Of a stretch of DNA of 15,643 nucleotides, positions 1 through 7,098 are shown one piece after another. Origin of the DNA: JAKJBL01 sp964461335 (GTDB taxonomy: Bacteria > Bacillota > Clostridia > Christensenellales > CAG-138); assembly GCA_964461335.1 (NCBI GenBank), contig CAYWTY010000037.1, forward strand, positions 1 through 15,643. Direction: 5' to 3'. A program made the translations under genes and the position numbers. A model generated the notes under the pieces. That model made no database searches, had not been told where the DNA came from, and saw only the letters and a program-made list of their open reading frames with translations. Position 1 is the stretch's first letter; every line of letters begins with the position of its first letter.

Positions 1-1
1 C

Positions 2-54
2 CCCATGACAGCTTTCCTTGCACAGATGTGTAACCTATGTTTGACGCCGCTACA
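2..54. repeat. Left copy of terminal inverted repeat (53 bp)
   Basis: These 53 bases are the exact reverse complement of the last 53 bases of the window (15591-15643). Identity stops abruptly at position 55. Read outward from the genes, the repeat begins TGTAGCGGCG, and the TG start fits the edge of an insertion sequence. No transposase is inside the window, so the element cannot be named. The length is also what a de Bruijn assembler leaves when a contig ends at a repeat. I infer that two inverted copies of one repeat flank this segment; a mobile element made of the segment itself is unlikely because the contents are housekeeping genes. Confidence 0.85.
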
Positions 55-83
55 AGTATATAGAGCATATATAATGTACCATA

Positions 84-112
84 TTGCTATAAACAGCCAT
101 GCATGCTACAAT
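84..112 (+). promoter_or_regulatory. Candidate sigma-A promoter of purR
   Basis: TTGCTA at 84-89 and TACAAT at 107-112 are separated by 17 bases, close to the TTGACA-17-TATAAT consensus. Transcription would start near 119 and give a leader of about 48 bases. The 9-mer TGCTACAAT recurs at 160-168, overlapping the purR start. No PurR operator (PurBox-like dyad) was recognised here. Confidence 0.45.
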
Positions 113-166
113 ATTCTAAATATTCAATTGACCTGTCTTTCCTAGCCTCAGTTAGTTGGTGCTACA

Positions 167-1009
167 ATGAGAAAGCTTAAACGGAGTGAGCGAATAGCCG
201 CTATTATCCGAATGCTTAGCTCTGAACCCGGACGTGTTTTTACGCTTAGGGAATTTTCAGAGCAATTTGGCTGTGCAAAATCTACGCTTAGCGAAGATAT
301 TTCACTGCTTCGCACAGCGCTTTGTGAATGCAAGCTTGGCATAGTCGAAAGCATTAACGGAGCAGCAGGCGGTGTGCGCTTTTACCCGTTTTATGATGAT
401 GCTTCGGACGCTCTTTTTGTAGAGGAGCTTTGCAAAACACTTTCACACAGCTCGCGAATCCTCCCTGGGAACCTTCTTTTTACTGCTGATGTTTTTTCTG
501 ACCCTAAGCTTCTCAACCGTTTGGGCGAAATTCTCGCTAAAGCTTTCTTTGAGTTAAACCCCGACATTCTTGTAACTTTAGAGGTTTCCGGCGCACCTAT
601 TGCACTTATGGTTGCAAAGGCGCTAGGCAAGCCCCTTGCAATAGCAAGGCGTTCAAGCCGCCTTGCAGAAGGCGCTACTGTAACTCTTAGCCTGCCTGAG
701 AGCGGCTCCTCACGAATACAGCAGCTAAGCCTCCCTACACGGAGCCTAAATAAAGGGCAAAGAGCGCTTATAATAGACGACTGCATAGAAAGCGGCGCAA
801 CAGCAGAGGCGCTGTTTGCGCTTATAAGCGAGTTTGGGGCTAAAGTTTGCGGGCTTGGCACAATAATGGCTGCAAGCGTACCCGAAGTTAAGCGCGTTGA
901 AGGCTATTTACACCTTATATCTTTTAACAAGGGAAGTAAAAGCACAGGCATTGAGCTTGCGCCAGCAGAATGGCTTTTTAATTCATCAACTTTAGCAGGT
1001 TATGCCTAA
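167..1009 (+). CDS. purR: PurR-type purine biosynthesis regulator (phosphoribosyltransferase fold)
   Basis: The 280-residue protein matches the Gram-positive PurR architecture and usual length: a winged-helix DNA-binding domain (about 1-75) followed by a type I phosphoribosyltransferase-like effector domain (about 80-275). The PRPP-binding loop is visible at about 201-213 (LIIDDCIESGATA, acidic pair D204-D205). Further family signatures are GAAGGV at 65-70, RILPG at 97-101 and SSRIQ at 181-185. In Bacillus subtilis, PurR represses purine synthesis and salvage genes, and PRPP relieves repression; the same role is inferred here. The ATG has only a weak GGTG Shine-Dalgarno (158-161), but the start fits the family N-terminus. 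It is monocistronic, with its own promoter and a strong terminator at 1025-1059. The usual Firmicutes neighbours (ispE, spoVG) are not seen because the window ends upstream. Confidence 0.9.
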   Translation: MRKLKRSERIAAIIRMLSSEPGRVFTLREFSEQFGCAKSTLSEDISLLRTALCECKLGIVESINGAAGGVRFYPFYDDASDALFVEELCKTLSHSSRILPGNLLFTADVFSDPKLLNRLGEILAKAFFELNPDILVTLEVSGAPIALMVAKALGKPLAIARRSSRLAEGATVTLSLPESGSSRIQQLSLPTRSLNKGQRALIIDDCIESGATAEALFALISEFGAKVCGLGTIMAASVPEVKRVEGYLHLISFNKGSKSTGIELAPAEWLFNSSTLAGYA

Positions 1010-1024
1010 ACCATAAACCTCCGA

Positions 1025-1059
1025 ATGCCTAAAGCCGGCGCATGCCGGCTTTTTGGCAT
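1025..1059 (+). terminator. Rho-independent terminator of purR
   Basis: A perfect 9-bp stem (1031-1039 with 1044-1052, GC-rich AAGCCGGC core, 4-base loop) runs into a T run. The stem can be extended by ATGCC (1025-1029) pairing with GGCAT (1055-1059). It lies 16 bases after the purR stop. Confidence 0.85.
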
Positions 1060-1127
1060 ATTTTGCGCCCACAAATGCAATAAACTGTGCGCTTTGACTA
1101 ATTTCGTTTAAGAGCGCGTGTAAAGCC

Positions 1128-1156
1128 TTTACAAACTCCGGCCTGCCTAGTATACT
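1128..1156 (+). promoter_or_regulatory. Sigma-A promoter of the ileS T-box leader
   Basis: TTTACA (1128-1133) and TATACT (1151-1156) are separated by 17 bases. The predicted start, about 1163, lies just before T-box stem I, which is where a T-box transcript should begin. Confidence 0.75.
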
Positions 1157-1162
1157 TAGTTC

Positions 1163-1417
1163 TGAAAAAGCGTTGACTGGGACGAGTAGGTTTACAAAAC
1201 CCCTACAAGCGAGCTGCGAGAGGTGCAAGCGCAGCAGGCGGCATAAACCGAAAATCACCCATGAGCTGCTCTTGCGAAAAATTATATTTAGTAGCAGAGC
1301 ACGGGTAAGCCCGTTATAGCTTTTGCGTTTTTTACGCTAAAGAGTAGGTGCCTTGCGCCAACTCGGGTGGTACCGTGCGGCATCCGCTGCGCCCCGACTT
1401 TGGGGCGCAGCGTTTTT
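1163..1417 (+). promoter_or_regulatory. T-box riboswitch (tRNA-Ile specific) upstream of ileS
   Basis: This is a complete T-box leader. Stem I carries the conserved GACGAGTAGG element (about 1191-1200). The specifier region reads GAAAATCACCC, and its codon ATC (isoleucine) is at 1254-1256, followed by the usual A. Stem III is visible as ACGGG/CCCGT (1301-1314), followed by a hairpin at 1342-1364. The T-box core CGGGTGGTACCG (1364-1375) contains TGGT (1368-1371), complementary to the ACCA acceptor end of uncharged tRNA-Ile with discriminator A. An intrinsic terminator follows. By the known mechanism, uncharged tRNA-Ile stabilises the antiterminator and allows ileS transcription. Confidence 0.95.
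1385..1417 (+). terminator. T-box regulated terminator
   Basis: A perfect 11-bp GC-rich stem (1385-1395 with 1402-1412, loop GACTTT) is followed by TTTTT (1413-1417). It is the default off structure of the ileS leader and is mutually exclusive with the antiterminator formed by the upstream T-box sequence. Confidence 0.9.
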
Positions 1418-1437
1418 AATAAAACAGGAGGATAAAT

Positions 1438-4400
1438 ATGTATAAAAAAGTCTCCCCAACCTTAGATTTTGTGCCCCGTGAAAAGCAGGTGCTCGAATTT
1501 TGGAAGGAAAACCGAATCTTCGAAAAAAGCACAGAGCATAGAAAGGGCTGCCCCTCATATACCTTTTTCGACGGGCCGCCAACAGCTAACGGCAAACCGC
1601 ATATAGGGCATATACTCACAAGGTGCATAAAGGATATTATCCCCCGCTACAAGAGCATGAAGGGCTATGATGTTTTAAGAAAGGCAGGCTGGGATACACA
1701 TGGGCTCCCAGTTGAGCTTGAAGTCGAACGCCAGCTCGGCCTTAATGGCAAGGAGCAAATCGAAGCATACGGAATTGAGCCCTTTATAAAAAAATGCAAG
1801 GAAAGCGTCTGGGCATATAAAGGCGAGTGGGAAGAAATGAGCGACAGGGTGGGCTTCTGGGCAGATATGGAAGACCCCTATATTACATACGAAAACAATT
1901 ATATAGAAAGCGAATGGTGGGCGCTAAAGCGCATCCACGAAAAGGGGCTTTTATACAAGGGGCATAAATGCGTGCCCTATTGCCCGCGCTGCGGGACTGC
2001 ACTTTCCTCACATGAGGTTGCGCAAGGCTATAAGGATGTTAAAGATATTTCTGTTATTGCGCGCTTTAAAGTAAAGAATGAAGAAAACACATACATTCTT
2101 GCGTGGACAACAACCCCATGGACACTTCCCTCAAACGTGAGCTTGTGCGTAAACCCAAAGCAAACTTACTGCCGCGTAAAATACGATGCTGATGGCGCAA
2201 TTTATATTTTGGCACAAAGCCTAGTTAGTGAAGTGCTTGGTGAGGATGTAACTGTGCTTGAGCAGTTTTTGGGCAAGGAGCTTGTAGGAACCGACTATGA
2301 GCCGCTTTTTGACTTCCCTGTTGATGCAGGCGGCAAGCGCGGCTGGTATGTAATGAGCGATGCGTATGTCTCGCTTTCAGAAGGCACAGGCGTTGTGCAT
2401 AATGCGCCTGCATTTGGTGAAGAAGACGCACGCTTAGGCAGGGAGTGGGATTTACCCTTTGTGCAGCTTGTTGACCCAAAGGGCTTTATGCGCGGCGGCA
2501 CACCATGGGACGGCATGTATGTTAAAGATGCGGACTTTGCAATTATTGACGCTCTTAAAGAAAGCGGGCTCTTGTTCCGCGCAATGGACTTTACGCACAA
2601 CTACCCGTTTTGCTGGCGCTGCGATACGCCGTTAATTTACTACGGCCGCAAAAGCTGGTTTATAAAAATGACAGCAGTAAAGGATAAGCTAATTGCCTTT
2701 AACCGCAAAGTAAACTGGATACCCGATAATATAAAAGAAGGGCGCATGGGAAATTTCCTTGAAAACGTCATTGACTGGGGAATCTCGCGTGAACGCTACT
2801 GGGGTACACCGCTTCCTGTTTGGGTTTGTGGAAGCTGCGAGCATGTGCATGTTGTAGGCAGCATTGCTGAGCTTCGCGAAATGGGTACAGATGTAGCTGA
2901 GGATATTGAGCTTCATAAGCCCTTTATTGATGAGGTGCTTTTAAGCTGCCCAAAATGCGGCTCAAAAATGGTGCGCGAGAGCGAAGTTATTGACTGCTGG
3001 TTTGACAGCGGCGCAATGCCCTTTGCACAATGGCACTATCCGTTTGAAAACCGCGAAGTTTTCGAGAGCCGCTACCCTGCAGACTTTATTAGCGAAGCAG
3101 TTGACCAGACGCGCGGCTGGTTCTATACGCTGCTTGCTGTTTCAGCCTGCCTTTTTGATGAGCCTGCCTTCTTAAACTGCATTGTGCTTGGCCATGTGCA
3201 GGATAAGGACGGCCGCAAGATGTCAAAACACCTTGGCAATGTCGTAGACCCGTGGACTGTGCTTAACAAGCAGGGTGCAGACGCTGCAAGGTGGCACTTC
3301 TTTACAGGCGCTATGCCATGGCTGCCAAGCCGCTTTTATGATGAAGCAGTAGGCGAGAGCCAGCGCAAGTTTATGGGTACTTTCTGGAACACATACGCGT
3401 TCTACATCCTATACGCTGAAATTGACAAATTCGACCCAACAGCCTACACCTTAGCTGAGCAAACGCTTACAGAGCTTGACAGATGGCTGCTTTCAAGGCT
3501 TAACACAGTTGTAGGCGAAGTTGACTCGCTCCTTGAATGCCTGCGCATAACTGAAGCAAGCCGCGCATTGCAAAGGTTTATTGATGAGCTTTCAAACTGG
3601 TATGTACGGCGCTCAAGAGAACGTTTTTGGGCAAAGGGCATGGGGGAGGATAAGCGCGCTGCATATATGACACTTTTTACTGCGCTTGAAACTCTAAACA
3701 GGCTTGCTGCGCCATTTGTGCCGTTTATGGCTGAAGAGATTTACCAAAACCTAGTGCGCTCTGTTGATAATAGCGCAGCGCTGAGCGTTCACCTAACTGA
3801 TTACCCTAAGGCTCAATATGCCTTTGTTGATGAGGCGCTTGAAGCGAATATGCAGGCTGTGCTCGAAATTGTTACTTTAGGCCGCCAGGCGCGAAATTCA
3901 GCTTCAATAAAAAACCGCCAGCCATTAAGCTGCCTTTATGTACAGGCTGAAAAGGAGCTTGAAAAGGGCTATGTTGAAATTGTGCTTGACGAGCTTAACA
4001 TAAAGGAGCTCTGCTTTGTAAAAGACGCCTCCTCATTTATAAGCTACAAAGCCAAACCCCAGCTTAAGACGCTCGGCCCACGCTATGGCAGGCTTTTAAA
4101 TGCTATAAGCGAACACCTAAAAGGCGAAGGCATTGGAGATGAAATTGTTAAAGCGCACAAAGAGGACAAGCAGTATATATTTAGAGTTTCAGATGTTGAA
4201 GTAATGCTAAGCGCTGATGATGTTTTAATCGAACCAGTTGAAAAGGCGGGCTTTATTAGCGCAACAGAGCGTGAGCTTTCGGTTGTGCTAAATACCAACC
4301 TTACGCCTAAGCTTCTTGATGAAGGCTTTGTGCGCGAGCTTACATCCAAGCTTCAAATGATGCGCAAAGAAGCGGGCTTTGATGTAACCGACCATATTAT

Positions 4401-4569
4401 TGTGAGCTATTCTACAAACTCCCGCCTTGAAGAAATCCTAACAAGGTTCGGGGAGGAAATTGCACAGGATACGCTTGCTAAAGAGCTTAAAGCAAAAGAG
4501 CCTAACGGCTTTATTCGCGAGTGGGATATAAACGGCGAACCTGTAAAGTTCGGTATAAAAAAGGTTTAA
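1438..4569 (+). CDS. ileS: Isoleucyl-tRNA synthetase, eukaryote-like type 2
   Basis: This class I synthetase attaches isoleucine to tRNA-Ile in the cytoplasm. Visible landmarks are HIGH (H55-H58), GWDTHGLPVE after it, the editing-domain motifs WTTTPWTLPSN and GTGVVHNAPAFGEED, the tRNA-binding region around SNWYVRRSRERFW, and the KMSKS loop as KMSKH (594-598). Four CxxC pairs (C182/C185, C392/C395, C464/C467, C504/C507) suggest two zinc sites. The 1043-residue length, the N-terminus and the C-terminal region resemble Thermus-type (type 2) IleRS rather than the roughly 920-residue type 1 enzyme. Type 2 enzymes are often poorly inhibited by mupirocin; whether this one is cannot be seen. The start is firm: AGGAGG (1426-1431) lies 6 bases before the ATG. 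Expression is controlled by the T-box leader, and the 3' end faces a convergent gene only 6 bases away. Confidence 0.97.
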   Translation: MYKKVSPTLDFVPREKQVLEFWKENRIFEKSTEHRKGCPSYTFFDGPPTANGKPHIGHILTRCIKDIIPRYKSMKGYDVLRKAGWDTHGLPVELEVERQLGLNGKEQIEAYGIEPFIKKCKESVWAYKGEWEEMSDRVGFWADMEDPYITYENNYIESEWWALKRIHEKGLLYKGHKCVPYCPRCGTALSSHEVAQGYKDVKDISVIARFKVKNEENTYILAWTTTPWTLPSNVSLCVNPKQTYCRVKYDADGAIYILAQSLVSEVLGEDVTVLEQFLGKELVGTDYEPLFDFPVDAGGKRGWYVMSDAYVSLSEGTGVVHNAPAFGEEDARLGREWDLPFVQLVDPKGFMRGGTPWDGMYVKDADFAIIDALKESGLLFRAMDFTHNYPFCWRCDTPLIYYGRKSWFIKMTAVKDKLIAFNRKVNWIPDNIKEGRMGNFLENVIDWGISRERYWGTPLPVWVCGSCEHVHVVGSIAELREMGTDVAEDIELHKPFIDEVLLSCPKCGSKMVRESEVIDCWFDSGAMPFAQWHYPFENREVFESRYPADFISEAVDQTRGWFYTLLAVSACLFDEPAFLNCIVLGHVQDKDGRKMSKHLGNVVDPWTVLNKQGADAARWHFFTGAMPWLPSRFYDEAVGESQRKFMGTFWNTYAFYILYAEIDKFDPTAYTLAEQTLTELDRWLLSRLNTVVGEVDSLLECLRITEASRALQRFIDELSNWYVRRSRERFWAKGMGEDKRAAYMTLFTALETLNRLAAPFVPFMAEEIYQNLVRSVDNSAALSVHLTDYPKAQYAFVDEALEANMQAVLEIVTLGRQARNSASIKNRQPLSCLYVQAEKELEKGYVEIVLDELNIKELCFVKDASSFISYKAKPQLKTLGPRYGRLLNAISEHLKGEGIGDEIVKAHKEDKQYIFRVSDVEVMLSADDVLIEPVEKAGFISATERELSVVLNTNLTPKLLDEGFVRELTSKLQMMRKEAGFDVTDHIIVSYSTNSRLEEILTRFGEEIAQDTLAKELKAKEPNGFIREWDINGEPVKFGIKKV

Positions 4570-4575
4570 TAAAGT

Positions 4576-5586
4576 TTAATTGAGCGAAGACCTGCCCTTA
4601 TAATATGCACTCACCCAGTTTGCAAGTATAAAGGGCAGGTCTTTGTTGCTGTTGAAGATTTTTAAAAACTCGTGTTCAGGCAGAGGCGTACTTGTACTTC
4701 CAACCTCTATTGTAAGAGAGGGTATGTGCATTTTCTCAATTGCCCAATCCTTATAGCCGCCAAACGATGTGCCGTCATCTTCAACAAGCTTATAGCCGGT
4801 TATTTCTTTAACTGCTTTTGCAAGCGAAAACCCTGCTTCATTTACAGGGGAGTTATCACCAAACTCATAATAAATTTCGTTGCCCATTGCATGGTAGCTT
4901 ACTGTTGCGCTAAACTCAAAGGCTTGTGTGTAGTCGCGTAAAGCACTTGACTCAGGCTCAGAAAATGCGCCATAACCTTGGAAGTTCGCATACGACGGGC
5001 ATTGTGGCCCCTCTATATAAGAAAACCCTGCATCAAAGTTTCTGTTTAAGTCAATGCCTCTTGCATTGCTCTTCCACTTTTTTAAATACGCGTCTAAGGG
5101 GTCGTCTATAAACCCTTCTTTACAATCCCTTTCATAAATTTCAATAAGAGCAGGGTCAAAACTCTTTAGCTGGCTTATTGAGACACCGTCCGGGTTTACC
5201 ATCGGCAAGAAGTGGAAGCAGAACTCTTTTGGTACACCGCTATATAAAAGGCGTTCTAAAAGCGCCATTGCAATTAAGCTCGTCATATGCTCGCGGCCGT
5301 GAATAGAAGCTTGAATAAGCACATTATACTTTGCTTTGCTGCCTTTAGCACAAAGCGCGAATAGCTTTCGCCCTTCTACAGAAAAGCCTATTGTTTCACA
5401 AGTAAGCTCAGCAGGATAAAGCTCCAAAAGAAGCTCAATATCCTCTATAAGCATTGCGTGCGTATAAAGCGCTGTTTGCTTTACAACCTTTAGCTCTTTC
5501 GGTTTACCTTTTGAAAAAAGAACGCAAAATATTGCTATACACATAAGCGAAGCTCCAAATATGAATTTTATTAAACCCTTCCTCAC
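4576..5586 (-). CDS. M14 family zinc carboxypeptidase, probable cell-wall peptidase
   Basis: The 336-residue protein has a hydrophobic N-terminal segment (about 6-25, preceded by MRKGLIK) that looks like an uncleaved signal anchor or signal peptide, so the enzyme should act outside the membrane. M14 landmarks are in order: zinc ligands H96 and E99 in IHGREH, NPDGV (131-135), LNRNF (180-184, substrate-binding R182), third ligand H232 in SYHAMG, and catalytic E294 in LTIEVGS. This group includes gamma-D-glutamyl-diaminopimelate peptidases that trim peptidoglycan stem peptides; that specificity is inferred, supported by the divergent L,D-transpeptidase. The start given is GTG (5584-5586), which preserves the basic N-terminus but has no clear Shine-Dalgarno. 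An alternative ATG at codon 15 has GGAG 8 bases upstream but would remove the basic residues. Confidence 0.88.
   Translation of the reverse strand: MRKGLIKFIFGASLMCIAIFCVLFSKGKPKELKVVKQTALYTHAMLIEDIELLLELYPAELTCETIGFSVEGRKLFALCAKGSKAKYNVLIQASIHGREHMTSLIAMALLERLLYSGVPKEFCFHFLPMVNPDGVSISQLKSFDPALIEIYERDCKEGFIDDPLDAYLKKWKSNARGIDLNRNFDAGFSYIEGPQCPSYANFQGYGAFSEPESSALRDYTQAFEFSATVSYHAMGNEIYYEFGDNSPVNEAGFSLAKAVKEITGYKLVEDDGTSFGGYKDWAIEKMHIPSLTIEVGSTSTPLPEHEFLKIFNSNKDLPFILANWVSAYYKGRSSLN
4587..4643. terminator. Inverted repeat between convergent genes, possible weak terminator
   Basis: AAGACCTGCCCTT (4587-4599) is perfectly complementary to 4631-4643, a 13-bp stem with a 31-base loop. It lies downstream of the ileS stop but inside the last codons of the carboxypeptidase. 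There is no proper T run on either side, so if it terminates ileS transcription it is atypical. Confidence 0.4.
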
Positions 5587-5613
5587 AGGCTAAACGTATG
5601 CGCATTTCGCCTT

Positions 5614-5643
5614 AGTATATGCAAAGCGTGAACAATTTGTAAA
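5614..5643 (-). promoter_or_regulatory. Candidate sigma-A promoter of the carboxypeptidase gene
   Basis: On the minus strand, TTTACA (5643-5638) and TATACT (5619-5614) are separated by 18 bases. The predicted start, near 5607, gives a leader of about 20 bases to the GTG start. Confidence 0.6.
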
Positions 5644-5668
5644 AGCATGGCTTATTAAGGGGAAGCGC

Positions 5669-5697
5669 TTGTTAGAACGGGCAATACTTGGTACAGT
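5669..5697 (+). promoter_or_regulatory. Candidate sigma-A promoter of the L,D-transpeptidase gene
   Basis: TTGTTA (5669-5674) and TACAGT (5692-5697) are separated by 17 bases, with a predicted start near 5704. It diverges from the carboxypeptidase promoter; the two -35 elements lie about 25 bases apart. Confidence 0.5.
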
Positions 5698-5707
5698 AGG
5701 TAGGAAA

Positions 5708-5725
5708 AGCTGCAGTTTTGCAGCT
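5708..5725. promoter_or_regulatory. Perfect dyad in the L,D-transpeptidase leader
   Basis: AGCTGCA (5708-5714) and TGCAGCT (5719-5725) form a 7-bp hairpin with a 4-base loop at the predicted transcription start. It could be an RNA 5' hairpin or a protein operator. No T run follows, so it is not a terminator. Confidence 0.45.
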
Positions 5726-5753
5726 AAGGTTAAAAAAAGGGGGGCTTTACCAT

Positions 5754-6998
5754 ATGAAGCGCGCCCTGCTTCTTATAATTACAGCAGTTATAGTTTTTAA
5801 CATGGCGCTTGTGCCCGTTGCTTCAAAAGCTGCGGTTTTACCCGGCTATACAAGCAAAGTAGATTATGAAAACACAGACCCGAACAAATACTTTATTGAA
5901 ATCGACCTCATAAACCAGGTTATTACAGTTTATGAAAAGGGCTCTGACAAAATTGCGCTTTTGGGGCTTTGCACAACCGGCAACAGCGAAAACCCGACAG
6001 GAAGCGGCACATTTAAGCTTGGCCACCTTAAGGAGCGCTTTGGCTACTTTGTTGCGTTTGGGCAATGGGCGCAGTATTGGACTCAAATCGTGCGCGGCGT
6101 CTATATTCACTCTGTTATGTATGATAGCAAGAGCATATCCGATATGTCAAAAAGTGCATACAACGGCTTGGGCAAGGCGCTCTCGCACGGATGTGTGCGT
6201 GTGCTTGCAGAACATGCAAAGTGGATATTTTACAACTGCCCGCCAGGCACAACATGTGTTATTACAAAAAAGAAGGCTCCTGATAAATCGCTTGTAAATG
6301 CGCTTAAATCAAAAAAACTAAGCTACTCTGCTTATGCTCACCCAGTAGATAATAAAGCAGACCCTCCTGAAATAAGCGCATCTGCCTCAGTTAGCGGTGC
6401 ACCCCTTCGCACTGGGTTTTCCTCAAGCCGCGATAAAACTCTTTTAAAGCTTAAAGCAGGCGAAACTCTAAAAGTGCTTCAGCTTGGGCCCGACTGGTGC
6501 AAGGTGCAAACAAGGAAGGGGAAGCTCGGCTATGTGCAAAGCCACTATTTGACGCTAAACCCTGAACATGCCTTATCTGCACCTAAATATAGTGCAAAAG
6601 AAAGCACATATCTTTACAAGTCGCCCTCAACATCTGCATCAAGGCTTTTTTCGTATGCAAAGGGCGCGCAGGTTGAAGTGCTTGGCACAGTTGACAAACA
6701 TTGGCTCACAGCCATATATAACGGGACACTCGGCTATGTGCGAACAAGGCATCTTAGCGAAGCTTACGAAGCTTCTTACGAAGTTAAGCCTGAAACACAA
6801 GTAAATGCGCCAAGCCTTGCTGTTAGAAGCGGCATAATTGCAAACATGCGCAGCGGCCCGGGCATAGAGCACCCTGTTATTGCAGAGCTTCCTGCAGGTA
6901 CAGTGCTCGAAGCGCTCGAAACTAGCGGCACTTGGCACAAAGTTTTAGCAAACGGGCTTGTTGGGTATGTAAGCGCAAGCTGTATAGATTATATTTAG
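5754..6998 (+). CDS. L,D-transpeptidase (YkuD domain) with three bacterial SH3 domains
   Basis: The 414-residue exported protein cross-links or modifies peptidoglycan. A signal peptide spans about 1-27 (MKRALLLIITAV, hydrophobic core, then SKAAV). The YkuD catalytic domain covers about 45-172 and has the expected active-site residues: H119 in YIHS and C147 in SHGCVRV. Three SH3-like repeats follow (about 215-266, 285-334 and 361-413), each ending in a GYV motif; these usually bind cell-wall peptides. The start is the ATG at 5754 because AGGGGGG (5738-5744) sits 9 bases upstream; a TTG at 5718 would add 12 residues before the signal sequence and overlaps the leader dyad. It is divergent from an M14 peptidase, which suggests a shared cell-wall role. 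The gene ends at a strong terminator. Whether it acts as a 3,3-cross-linker or a hydrolase/anchor enzyme cannot be decided from sequence. Confidence 0.93.
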   Translation: MKRALLLIITAVIVFNMALVPVASKAAVLPGYTSKVDYENTDPNKYFIEIDLINQVITVYEKGSDKIALLGLCTTGNSENPTGSGTFKLGHLKERFGYFVAFGQWAQYWTQIVRGVYIHSVMYDSKSISDMSKSAYNGLGKALSHGCVRVLAEHAKWIFYNCPPGTTCVITKKKAPDKSLVNALKSKKLSYSAYAHPVDNKADPPEISASASVSGAPLRTGFSSSRDKTLLKLKAGETLKVLQLGPDWCKVQTRKGKLGYVQSHYLTLNPEHALSAPKYSAKESTYLYKSPSTSASRLFSYAKGAQVEVLGTVDKHWLTAIYNGTLGYVRTRHLSEAYEASYEVKPETQVNAPSLAVRSGIIANMRSGPGIEHPVIAELPAGTVLEALETSGTWHKVLANGLVGYVSASCIDYI

Positions 6999-7027
6999 GG
7001 GAAGCTGATTATTCATAAACACTTTAT

Positions 7028-7051
7028 GGGGTGCAAAATGCGCCCCTTTTT
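7028..7051 (+). terminator. Rho-independent terminator of the L,D-transpeptidase gene
   Basis: GGGGTGC (7028-7034) pairs with GCGCCCC (7040-7046, one G-U pair) around a 5-base loop, followed by TTTTT (7047-7051). Confidence 0.85.
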
Positions 7052-7052
7052 C

Positions 7053-7080
7053 TTGCAGCCTTAGCAGAGCATGGTATACT
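7053..7080 (+). promoter_or_regulatory. Candidate promoter of rarA
   Basis: TTGCAG (7053-7058) and TATACT (7075-7080) are separated by 16 bases. The predicted start, about 7087, is directly in front of the GAGGTGG ribosome binding site (7088-7094), so the leader would be very short. Confidence 0.5.
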
Positions 7081-7098
7081 TTTAGTTGAGGTGGTTTA

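Noticed and set aside
391..861. 156-codon open frame antisense to purR
   Set aside because: It has no ribosome binding site or recognisable domain, and purR on the other strand is certain. It is a shadow frame.
992..1258. 88-codon minus-strand open frame in the ileS leader
   Set aside because: It lies across the purR terminator, the ileS promoter and the T-box stem I, which explain the sequence fully.
6760..6785. Short repeated GAAGCTT/TTACGAAG units in the L,D-transpeptidase gene
   Set aside because: They encode a small repetitive linker (EAYEASYE) between SH3 domains; too short and irregular to be a repeat element.
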